DNA of 6,709 nt from an uncultured Chlamydiae bacterium (GTDB taxonomy: Bacteria > Chlamydiota > Chlamydiia > Chlamydiales > SM23-39). The stretch is from NCBI GenBank assembly GCA_903864395.1, contig CAIPFQ010000091.1, positions 1-6,709 of the forward strand, read 5' to 3'. Below are positions 1-5,761 of the stretch, in pieces. The position numbers and the translations under genes are program-made. The notes beneath the pieces were generated by a model that worked only from the letters and a program-made list of their open reading frames with translations, searched no databases and was not told the DNA's origin. Within the stretch, counting starts at the first letter, position 1; each line of letters begins with the position of its first letter.

Positions 1-84
1 AAATAGGCTTTTTTGTTGTTGTTGTTTTTTTATGAGCCTTTTTTTTCATAAACAATCCCTCTTTTGCTTCTTTCTTTATTATGT

Positions 85-113
85 TTGTTGTTTAATTATA
101 TTTTCAATATAAA
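85..113 (+). promoter_or_regulatory. Possible sigma-70-type (sigma66) promoter for the small peptide gene
   Basis: TTGTTG at 85-90 (3/6 to TTGACA) and TATAAA at 108-113 (5/6 to TATAAT) are separated by 17 bp. If used, transcription would start near 120 and leave a leader of about 155 nt before the ATG at 276. In DNA this AT-rich, such matches arise often by chance, so this is only a candidate. No better-spaced promoter was found closer to the gene. Confidence 0.22.
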
Positions 114-265
114 AAGACGTATTTTTTATTATTATTTTTGTAGGTTCTGTAATATTTTTTAACCCGTTGATAATCAGTGTGATTTTTCTTTTTTTTTATT
201 TAATTTTGTAAAAAATAAATGATGTGGTAAGGTGAAGCTTTCTTGAATTTAACACACCTAAAATT

Positions 266-270
266 GGAGG
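266..270 (+). promoter_or_regulatory. Strong Shine-Dalgarno GGAGG deciding the start of the small peptide gene
   Basis: GGAGG at 266-270 is followed by five T and then ATG at 276. This ideal spacing selects 276 as the start over the in-frame upstream start at 243, which has no such site. It is also the best evidence that this short frame is translated. Confidence 0.75.
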
Positions 271-275
271 TTTTT

Positions 276-437
276 ATGAAACAGACACTTATGACTTTAG
301 CGATTGTTTTTGCTGCGACTGCGGCTTATTCGCTTCCATCAAGAGATGTTCAGCCAGGGACATCTGTGCCAACAACGGAAGAAGTTGTTGAGAGCACAGA
401 AGTTTTAGTTGTTCCACAAAACCATATCAGAAGATAA
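276..437 (+). CDS. Small putative secreted peptide, 53 aa, function unknown
   Basis: I do not recognise this protein. The frame of 53 codons starts at ATG 276, five bases after a GGAGG ribosome binding site, and ends in TAA at 435-437, just before a terminator-like hairpin. Residues 1-19 look like a Sec signal peptide: MKQT, then a hydrophobic Ala-rich core (LMTLAIVFAATAA) and small residues around AYS. A plausible signal peptidase cut lies near residues 17-20. There is no lipobox Cys. The remaining 33 or so residues are polar and low in complexity, with several Ser/Thr/Val/Glu, no Cys, and an IRR end, so the mature product would be a short, probably unstructured, exported peptide. Strong ribosome binding site, signal sequence and hairpin together argue for a real gene. 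The lack of a known family and the poor promoter evidence keep confidence moderate. It converges on nrdB and shares no obvious function with it. Confidence 0.6.
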   Translation: MKQTLMTLAIVFAATAAYSLPSRDVQPGTSVPTTEEVVESTEVLVVPQNHIRR

Positions 438-449
438 TCTTCTTTCTAG

Positions 450-476
450 GCCCCCCCCCTCTAGAGGGGGGCTTTT
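450..476 (+). terminator. C/G-rich intrinsic terminator between the small gene and nrdB
   Basis: A run of nine C and one T (451-460) faces AGGGGGGC (465-472) across a CTAG loop. The uninterrupted stem is CCCCCCT/AGGGGGG (7 bp), and a closing G450-C472 pair is possible if the surplus C residues bulge. TTTT follows at 473-476, giving plus-strand polarity and terminating the small peptide gene 13 bp after its stop codon. On the minus strand the same hairpin begins 7 bases after the nrdB stop codon, but no T-run follows there. It may slow nrdB transcripts and protect their 3' ends rather than act as a classical terminator. Confidence 0.75.
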
Positions 477-479
477 CGA

Positions 480-1511
480 TTACGACCAGACCAAGTTTGA
501 AGAGGACTGATACTCAGTCACTCGTGTTTCAAAGAAGTTTTTCTCTTTTCCAAGATCAATGGTTTCACTCATCCAGGGAAATGGATTTTTTGATTTATAG
601 ATCGCTTTGAGTCCAATTCTCTCGCAGCGCCGATCGGCGATGTATTGCACATAGTTGCGAAACATGGGCGCCGTTAAGCCTAAAATGCCTCGAGGCAGGC
701 AATCTTCTGCGTATTGAATTTCGAGCTCAACCGCTTGCTTAATTGTATCTACAATGTGCTGTTGGAACTTTGGCGTCCAGAACTCTGGGTTTTCTTCTTT
801 GATCCCATTGATCAAATCGATCCCGAAGTTTAAGTGAATCGTTTCGTCGCGTAAAATATATTGAAACTGTTCCCCAACGCCGACCATTTTATTTTGGCGC
901 AAAAAGGATAAGATCATGGCAAAGCCGCTGTAGAAAAAGAGTCCTTCCATGATGATGTAGTAGCCGATGAGATTTTCAAGGAATTTTTGTCCGCCCTCAA
1001 AGCTTGCCGTTGAAAAATGAGGGTCGAGAACCTCTTGCGTGAGGCGCATTTCAAACTTGTCTTTTTCATGGATCGAGTTGATTTCGTTGTACATGTTAAA
1101 AATTTCGCCGTGATCCAAGGTGAGCGATTCGACGATATGAAGAAACGCGTGCGTATGAATTGCTTCTTCAAAGCCTTGGCGCAAAAGGTATTGGCGCGCT
1201 TCAGGGTTGGTCACATGGCGGAAAATTGCGAGGACAATGTTGTTGCCCACCAAGCTTTCCGCTGTGGAGAAAAAGCCGAGGTTGCGCATGATGACGCGTC
1301 GTTCATCTTCAGTGAGTTTATCTGATTTCCATAGTTCGATATCTTTGCCCATGGGCACTTCATTGGGCATCCAATGATTGGCGCATCCATTGAGATAATG
1401 CTCCCATGCCCACTTGTATTTAAGGGGCATGAGTTGATTGACATCGACAGCGTGACAGTTAATCAGTCTTTTTTCGGTCACATTGACCCGTTTTTTTACA
1501 TTTGACATCAT
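480..1511 (-). CDS. nrdB: Ribonucleoside-diphosphate reductase small (beta) subunit, class Ic (Mn/Fe, R2c)
   Basis: This 343-residue protein is the cofactor-bearing subunit of aerobic ribonucleotide reductase. It pairs with NrdA to reduce NDPs to dNDPs in the cytoplasm. The six metal ligands are all visible: E85 (STAES), E116 and H119 (FEEAIH), E189 (IIMEG), E223 and H226 (RDETIH). Position 123, four residues after H119, is Phe in HTHAF, where E. coli R2 has the radical Tyr122. That Phe defines class Ic, where a Mn(IV)/Fe(III) cofactor replaces the tyrosyl radical, as in C. trachomatis (F127 there). With a constant offset of four residues, the C. trachomatis electron-relay residues W51, Y222 and Y338 correspond to W47, Y218 and Y334 here. 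Length fits the family (about 346 aa in Chlamydia). The start ATG at 1511 follows AAAGGA at 7-base spacing; the next codon is also ATG, so either could be used. It lies 11 bp after nrdA and is probably translationally coupled to it. Confidence 0.98.
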   Translation of the reverse strand: MMSNVKKRVNVTEKRLINCHAVDVNQLMPLKYKWAWEHYLNGCANHWMPNEVPMGKDIELWKSDKLTEDERRVIMRNLGFFSTAESLVGNNIVLAIFRHVTNPEARQYLLRQGFEEAIHTHAFLHIVESLTLDHGEIFNMYNEINSIHEKDKFEMRLTQEVLDPHFSTASFEGGQKFLENLIGYYIIMEGLFFYSGFAMILSFLRQNKMVGVGEQFQYILRDETIHLNFGIDLINGIKEENPEFWTPKFQQHIVDTIKQAVELEIQYAEDCLPRGILGLTAPMFRNYVQYIADRRCERIGLKAIYKSKNPFPWMSETIDLGKEKNFFETRVTEYQSSSNLVWS

Positions 1512-1518
1512 GATTTTA

Positions 1519-1524
1519 TCCTTT
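1519..1524 (-). promoter_or_regulatory. nrdB ribosome binding site overlapping the nrdA stop codon
   Basis: Read on the minus strand, AAAGGA begins with the last two bases of the nrdA TAA stop codon and lies 7 bases before the nrdB ATG at 1511. The overlap means ribosomes finishing nrdA sit on the nrdB initiation region, which suggests translational coupling and matched synthesis of the two subunits. No promoter or terminator fits in the 11-bp gap. Confidence 0.75.
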
Positions 1525-4500
1525 ACTGGCAGCTTTCGCAGCCTTCCCCTAAATTACAAGATTGAATTGGCTCTGCATCGCGGATAACTTCCACGTTGCT
1601 CGAAGCTGATTTATTTTTCATCCAGCGCGGTTGAAGGGAGCGCTTGTTGATGTCGACCGTGGATTTCTCAATTTGAGTGGCTCCCAAGGTTCTCAAATAG
1701 TAGCAGGTTTTTAACCCTTTTTCCCAGGCTTGCATATACATTTGATGCAGTTTTTTTCCGCTTGGGCTTGCTAGATAAAGGTTGAGCGATTGTCCCATAT
1801 CGATCCATTTTTGACGTCTCGCCGCACACTCTAAAATCCAATCTGGTTCGATTTCAAACGCCGTGAGAAAAATCCGTTTCACATCTTCAGGAATTCTTTC
1901 AATCTCTTGAATGGTTCCGTCGAAATATTTTAGATCGTCGATCATTTCATCATCCCAAAGGTTGATGGATTTAAGATGCTCTACAAGGTAAGGGTTGACG
2001 ATGGTGAATTCTCCTGAGAGGTTTGATTTTACAAAAAGATGCTTGTAAATCGGTTCGTTCGCAGGGGTAGCTCCCGTGATGTTGCCAATGGTCGCGGTCG
2101 GCGCGATCGCCATAGTGTTGGAGTTGCGCATCCCATGCTGTTTGACAGAGTCTCGAACAACCTTCCAATTCATAGAGCTGGAGCGATCGAGATCGATCGG
2201 AAGATCCCTTTCTTTTTCTAAAAGGGCGATGGTGTCGATGGGCAAGAGTCCGCGATCCCATTTTGAGCCTTCATAGGTTGGATAGCGCCCTCTTTCTTTG
2301 GCTAGCTCAGAGGAGGCGAGGATCGCATAGTAAGAGATCATTTCCATGCTCTTGTCTGCGAAAGCGACGGCTTCATGGCTGGCGTAGCTCATTTTTTGGA
2401 TATAAAGGGCGTCTTGGAATCCCATGAATCCTAAGCCGATGGGGCGATGGCGTAAGTTGGAGTTTTGCGCTTCGATCGTCGGATAGAAATTGATGTCGAT
2501 CACGTTATCGAGCATGCGAATTGCTGTTCGCACTGTTTGGGCGATGAGTTTTTCATCGAGCCCTTTTTCCGTCGTGTGTTTGACGAGGTTGATCGAGCCG
2601 AGGTTGCAGACCGCTGTTTCGTCTTTGGATGAGTTGAGCAGAATCTCTGTGCAAAGATTTGAGGAGTGGACAACCCCTACGTGGTCTTGGGGCGAGCGGA
2701 TGTTCGACGGATCTTTGAATGTGATCCAAGGGTGGCCTGTTTCAAAGAGCATACTAAGCATTTTGCGCCAAAGTTGGAGTGCTTCTATTTTTTTATGGAG
2801 TTTAATTTTTCCAAGTTCCGCTTGTGTTTCATAAAAAGCGTAGCGCTTTTCAAAAGCAGAACCATAAAGATCGTGCAGATCAGGCACATCGCTTGGGCTA
2901 AAGAGCGTCCAAGAGCCGCTTTCTCTCACGCGCTTCATAAATAAGTCAGGAATCCAGTTCGCTGTGTTCATGTCGTGGGTGCGCCGTCTTTCGTCGCCTG
3001 TGTTTTTGCGCAGCTCCAAAAAGTCTTCAATATCGAGATGCCAGGTTTCGAGATACGCGCACATGGCGCCTTTGCGCTTGCCCCCTTGATTGACCGCGAC
3101 GGCGGTGTCATTGGCGACTTTGAGGAAGGGGATTACGCCTTGTGAAGTGCCATTTGTTCCTTTGATTTGAGCCCCTGTCGCGCGTACATTTGTCCAGTCG
3201 TTGCCGATGCCGCCTGCCCATTTCGAGAGCTGAGCGTCATCTGCCACGACCTTGAAAATATGGTGCAAATCATCCATGACCGTGGACAGATAGCATGAGC
3301 TGAGTTGAGAATGGAGTGTGCCGGAGTTGAATAAGGTGGGGGTGCTGGAGGTGAAATAGAATTGGGAAAGAATATTGTAAAATTCGATTGCCCACTTATT
3401 TTTCTTTTCTCCTTCATTTAATGAGAGCCCCATCGCTACGCGCATCCAAAAAATTTGGGGTGTTTCTAGCCGTTTTTGTTCGCTATGGATAAAGTAGCGA
3501 TCGTACAGGGTTTGCAGGCCCAGATAATTAAACAGATCATCGCGCGATAGATCCATGGCAGCGCCGAGCTCATCGAGATCGAAGTCGAGAAGTTTTGGCG
3601 AGAGGCGATCGAGAGCGATGCCTGACTGAATATACTTTTTAAAGTAGCTTTTGTGTGTTTTAGCGAGAGTGGAGTCGGAGGCGGGAAGGCCCATTGTTTC
3701 TCTATAGATGATATCGAGCAGGAGGCGGGCGGCGACTTGTGAGTAGGCAGGCTCTTTTTCGATCTTTGATTTTGCGGCAAAAATATTTGCGAGATCAACT
3801 TCATGCTCCTTCATTCCTGGATAAAATTGGGTGATTGCCATTTCGAGAAGATCTTGGATCGAGACGCTAGGTTCTAGGTCGCGGCTTGCAAAAGAGAGTC
3901 TCGCTCGGAGCATGAGTTCATTGATGATCAGCTTTTCTTGGTCGGGGGTTGTGATCTCAAATTGACGCAAAGGGTTCTGGTTTTCTGGGACGATCGGTTC
4001 TTGGACGGCCTGTTTTTTCGTTTTTTCCGCGCGATACAAAATGTATTGCTTTGCGACATCGAAATATTTTTCCCCCATCAGCTCGCACTCGATCCGATCT
4101 TCCACCATGTCGATGGAGAGGGAATTTCCTTTTTTTGCGAGCTCTGCCATTTCGGCGACAATTGTTTTCGTGATGAGATTGACCGCGCTGACAGCGTCTT
4201 CTGGGGTTTGCTGTTCAATCTTTTGAGCGCGCCGAAACGCTTTTTCGATGGAGGAGGCGATGCGCATGGGGTTGAATCGAGTCGGGGTTGTTTTGTCTTT
4301 GCGATAAATTTTCAAGGCGAGGATCTCGCTTTCTCTCGTTGCTTTGCGACTGTCTCTGTAGATGATGTAGTCTCTTGCGACATCGTGGCAGTTATTTTTC
4401 ATCAAAGTGACCTCGACCATGTCTTGGATGCCCTCGACAGTTAAAGAGGCCCCTTTAGCGGCCAGATGCAAAACTTGTTTCACGACGAGATCGGCGATCT

Positions 4501-4735
4501 GTTCGATTTTTTGTTGAAGGTCGGATTCTAGGGGCTGGGGCAGTGGAAGTTTTTTCGTATCTCGAAACGCAGCTTCTAGGGCGCGCAAAATTCTGTCGCG
4601 TCGAAAAGGGACGAGAGTTCCATTGCGTTTTACAACGGTGAAAGCGATCTCTTTGATTCCGAGACTCTTTTTATTCAATGAAGCGACTTGTGTTCCTTCT
4701 AAAAAGGAAGCCGTGGTGTCTTGGTTTTTTCTCAT
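1523..4735 (-). CDS. nrdA: Ribonucleoside-diphosphate reductase large (alpha) subunit with N-terminal ATP cones
   Basis: This is the catalytic R1 subunit, which reduces ribonucleoside diphosphates with the radical supplied by NrdB. Numbered from ATG 4735 it has 1070 residues, some 300 more than E. coli NrdA, the excess being N-terminal. ATP cone 1 spans about 31-130 (VVKRNG at 34-39, ending in YRDSR). Cone 2 spans about 140-240 (LKIYRKD at 141-147, ending in YRAEK). A third cone-like segment at about 258-350 aligns with the end of the E. coli cone ([16 protein letters not shown]) but lacks the nucleotide-binding VxKRxG start. The barrel follows: C481 (SSC) and C710 (TAVCNLG) are the redox pair, and N693, C695 and E697 (SNLCTE) are the active-site triad with the thiyl radical Cys. 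Y1012 and Y1013 (CYYL) form the radical relay, and C1066/C1069 at the extreme C-terminus are the thioredoxin-accepting pair. ATG 4735 follows AAAGGG at 5-base spacing; an upstream in-frame TTG at 4756 (1077 aa) has no ribosome binding site. It is first in an nrdA-nrdB operon. Confidence 0.97.
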   Translation of the reverse strand: MRKNQDTTASFLEGTQVASLNKKSLGIKEIAFTVVKRNGTLVPFRRDRILRALEAAFRDTKKLPLPQPLESDLQQKIEQIADLVVKQVLHLAAKGASLTVEGIQDMVEVTLMKNNCHDVARDYIIYRDSRKATRESEILALKIYRKDKTTPTRFNPMRIASSIEKAFRRAQKIEQQTPEDAVSAVNLITKTIVAEMAELAKKGNSLSIDMVEDRIECELMGEKYFDVAKQYILYRAEKTKKQAVQEPIVPENQNPLRQFEITTPDQEKLIINELMLRARLSFASRDLEPSVSIQDLLEMAITQFYPGMKEHEVDLANIFAAKSKIEKEPAYSQVAARLLLDIIYRETMGLPASDSTLAKTHKSYFKKYIQSGIALDRLSPKLLDFDLDELGAAMDLSRDDLFNYLGLQTLYDRYFIHSEQKRLETPQIFWMRVAMGLSLNEGEKKNKWAIEFYNILSQFYFTSSTPTLFNSGTLHSQLSSCYLSTVMDDLHHIFKVVADDAQLSKWAGGIGNDWTNVRATGAQIKGTNGTSQGVIPFLKVANDTAVAVNQGGKRKGAMCAYLETWHLDIEDFLELRKNTGDERRRTHDMNTANWIPDLFMKRVRESGSWTLFSPSDVPDLHDLYGSAFEKRYAFYETQAELGKIKLHKKIEALQLWRKMLSMLFETGHPWITFKDPSNIRSPQDHVGVVHSSNLCTEILLNSSKDETAVCNLGSINLVKHTTEKGLDEKLIAQTVRTAIRMLDNVIDINFYPTIEAQNSNLRHRPIGLGFMGFQDALYIQKMSYASHEAVAFADKSMEMISYYAILASSELAKERGRYPTYEGSKWDRGLLPIDTIALLEKERDLPIDLDRSSSMNWKVVRDSVKQHGMRNSNTMAIAPTATIGNITGATPANEPIYKHLFVKSNLSGEFTIVNPYLVEHLKSINLWDDEMIDDLKYFDGTIQEIERIPEDVKRIFLTAFEIEPDWILECAARRQKWIDMGQSLNLYLASPSGKKLHQMYMQAWEKGLKTCYYLRTLGATQIEKSTVDINKRSLQPRWMKNKSASSNVEVIRDAEPIQSCNLGEGCESCQ

Positions 4736-4740
4736 ATATG

Positions 4741-4746
4741 CCCTTT
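4741..4746 (-). promoter_or_regulatory. nrdA ribosome binding site that fixes the ATG at 4735
   Basis: On the minus strand AAAGGG is followed by five bases (CATAT) and ATG at 4735. The alternative in-frame TTG at 4756 lies upstream of this site and has no purine-rich sequence at suitable distance, so 4735 is preferred. The choice removes seven residues from the longest possible frame and leaves every domain intact. Confidence 0.7.
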
Positions 4747-4756
4747 TTTGTTTCAA

Positions 4757-4772
4757 ATACCAGGTGTGGTAT
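4757..4772. promoter_or_regulatory. Candidate NrdR box 1 (16-bp inverted repeat) upstream of nrdA
   Basis: ATACCA and TGGTAT form a perfect 6-bp inverted repeat around GGTG, 16 bp in total, 22 bp upstream of the nrdA ATG. Against the NrdR-box consensus I recall (acaCwAtATaTwGtgt) it matches at 10 of 16 positions, including the outer C and G anchors, but its centre is not AT-rich. The match is modest by itself; the support comes from the second element 33 bp away and from the location before a ribonucleotide reductase operon. NrdR is a known repressor of nrd genes and has been described in Chlamydia (CT406). Confidence 0.4.
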
Positions 4773-4787
4773 CGATCTTCGCTTGTT

Positions 4788-4805
4788 ATATACTGTATAT
4801 GGTGG
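4788..4805. promoter_or_regulatory. Candidate NrdR box 2 overlapping a perfect ATATAC-T-GTATAT palindrome
   Basis: Bases 4788-4800 form a perfect palindrome with a single central T. The overlapping 16-mer ATACTGTATATGGTGG (4790-4805) matches the recalled NrdR-box consensus at 12 of 16 positions. It starts 33 bp after box 1, leaving a 17-bp spacer, about three helical turns start to start. Tandem NrdR boxes in other bacteria are spaced by 15-16 bp (31-32 bp start to start), so the geometry is close. It overlaps the best -10 candidates for nrdA, as an operator for a repressor should. The palindrome could instead simply reflect back-to-back -10 elements of divergent promoters. Confidence 0.42.
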
Positions 4806-4823
4806 TTTGGATTTGTGCGTCCA
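4794..4823 (-). promoter_or_regulatory. Possible nrdAB promoter
   Basis: On the minus strand TGGACG (4823-4818, 4/6 to TTGACA) is followed after 18 bp by TATACA (4799-4794, 4/6 to TATAAT). Transcription would start near 4787 and give a leader of about 50 nt before the nrdA ATG. The -10 lies inside candidate NrdR box 2. Both hexamers are imperfect, and TATATA at 4792-4787 is an alternative -10 without a usable -35. Confidence 0.3.
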
Positions 4824-4906
4824 CTAAAAAAATAGCGCAGATCGAATTATCCTGCAAGATGACTTTTTGCTTCCATAGAGAGTTTGGATGTGTTACGCTG
4901 AGGTGG

Positions 4907-5746
4907 ATGAGACGAGTGTACTTAGTTCCGAATATTGTGACGGCGTTTGCCCTGTCTTGTGGCTTGTTTGTCATTTTTAAGATCAACATGTTGCCCCCAG
5001 GCAGTGGGGACTACAGGGTCGCCTTAGATTGCGCTCTGCTTCTTTTGGTCGCGGCGTTCGCTGATTTTCTCGATGGGGCCTTGGCGCGAGCGATCCATGC
5101 GGAGAGTGAGTTTGGCTTTGTGTTTGATTCTTTGGCGGATGCTGTCTCTTTTGGGGTGGCTCCCTCAGTGCTGTTGTTAAAAATGTTGTCTCTCGAACAG
5201 GGGACGTGGAGCTCTTTTCTTTTGGTGGGAGGCTCGATGATTTATTCGCTCTGTGGCGTCTTGCGTCTGGTGCGCTTTAGCGTGAAGGCGACGGAGGCGA
5301 AGGGGAATGCAGAGCTCTCGGCGGATCAAAAGAAACATTTCACGGGGTTGCCGATTCCAGCGGCGGCTGCGGCTGCGGTGTCGGTCAATCTTTTGTTTCT
5401 TTCGCCTTGGGCGCGCGAGTGGATGGATCTTTCGAAAGAAAATTTGGCGATTGTGCTTGCCTCTGCGATGGTTTTTTTGGGCTATTGCATGGTCTGTCGT
5501 CTAAAGTTTCCAAGTATGAAGATGCTTCATTTTCGGCTGCCCTCATTTCAGCTGGCTTTTTTCACCGTTCTTGCGGCCGTGTTTATTTTGTATGGGATTT
5601 TGTATTTTTTCGCGCTTGTTTTGACGCTTTTGTCTTGGGGCTATGTTTTGATGGCTCTGGTGTTGTCGATCCTCCGAAAAATTGCGGGGAAAAAGTCAAA
5701 AACTCTGGAAGATTTTGAGCCAGAGCCGGACGACGAGGTGCAGTGA
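4907..5746 (+). CDS. pssA: CDP-diacylglycerol--serine O-phosphatidyltransferase (phosphatidylserine synthase)
   Basis: This integral membrane enzyme transfers phosphatidyl from CDP-diacylglycerol to L-serine, giving phosphatidylserine, the precursor of phosphatidylethanolamine. From ATG 4907 it has 279 residues. The complete CDP-alcohol phosphatidyltransferase motif is present: D53, D56-G57, A60-R61, then G70, D74 and D78 with exact family spacing (DxxDGxxARx8GxxxDxxxD). FTGLPIPAAA (145-154), LRLVRF (119-124) and FPSMK (201-205) are further PssA-type signatures. Hydrophobic segments at about 8-25, 36-52, 75-92, 103-118, 147-165, 180-198, 214-234 and 236-256 suggest a polytopic inner-membrane protein, ending in an acidic tail. 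The frame is open further upstream, but those starts (e.g. ATG 4859) lack ribosome binding sites and MRRVYLVPN fits the expected N-terminus. GAGG lies only 3 bases before ATG 4907, so the start is likely but not certain. No convincing promoter was seen: TATACT at 4789-4794 is a fair -10 without a good -35. Confidence 0.93.
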   Translation: MRRVYLVPNIVTAFALSCGLFVIFKINMLPPGSGDYRVALDCALLLLVAAFADFLDGALARAIHAESEFGFVFDSLADAVSFGVAPSVLLLKMLSLEQGTWSSFLLVGGSMIYSLCGVLRLVRFSVKATEAKGNAELSADQKKHFTGLPIPAAAAAAVSVNLLFLSPWAREWMDLSKENLAIVLASAMVFLGYCMVCRLKFPSMKMLHFRLPSFQLAFFTVLAAVFILYGILYFFALVLTLLSWGYVLMALVLSILRKIAGKKSKTLEDFEPEPDDEVQ

Positions 5747-5761
5747 ATTATCTAAGAAGCC

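Larger units (their letters stand above)
1..275. other. AT-rich gene-free region upstream of the small peptide gene
   Basis: No credible coding frame is visible here. A hand count of bases 1-240 gives 53 G/C (about 22%), far below the neighbouring genes, with long T runs on the plus strand. The left edge (1-14) reads AAATAGGC followed by six T, which looks like the 3' arm and U-tract of a terminator whose other arm lies outside the window; this is a guess. A (GTT)4 run sits at 15-26. A perfect 7-bp inverted repeat (TTTATGA at 29-35, TCATAAA at 46-52) encloses a 10-nt mostly T loop, but the arms are AT-rich and would be weak. The region probably serves as terminator and promoter space, possibly as a long 5' leader for the small gene at 276. 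No tRNA or recognisable structured RNA was seen. Confidence 0.7.

Noticed and set aside
5..46. AGGCT/AGCCT pair followed by eight T as an intrinsic terminator
   Set aside because: A 5-bp stem with a loop of about 25 nt is unlikely to be stable. The AAATAGGC at the left edge is more easily explained by a hairpin whose other arm is outside the window.
243..275. Upstream in-frame start for the small peptide at 243
   Set aside because: The GGAGG site at 266-270 fits only ATG 276, and the longer form would bury the signal-peptide-like start behind 11 additional residues.
3938..4444. 168-codon open frame on the plus strand opposite nrdA
   Set aside because: It lies wholly antisense to well-conserved NrdA sequence, has no ribosome binding site or recognisable domain, and is explained by codon bias of nrdA. 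The other antisense or out-of-frame readings inside nrdA, nrdB and pssA were rejected for the same reason.
4736..4756. TTG start at 4756 for nrdA
   Set aside because: The sequence before TTG has no Shine-Dalgarno, whereas ATG at 4735 has AAAGGG at 5-base spacing, and that site would lie inside the longer frame.
4721..4906. N-terminal extension of pssA by 62 codons
   Set aside because: The frame is open, but it would begin inside nrdA, its candidate starts have no ribosome binding site, it crosses the palindromic operator region, and the encoded residues do not resemble PssA proteins.
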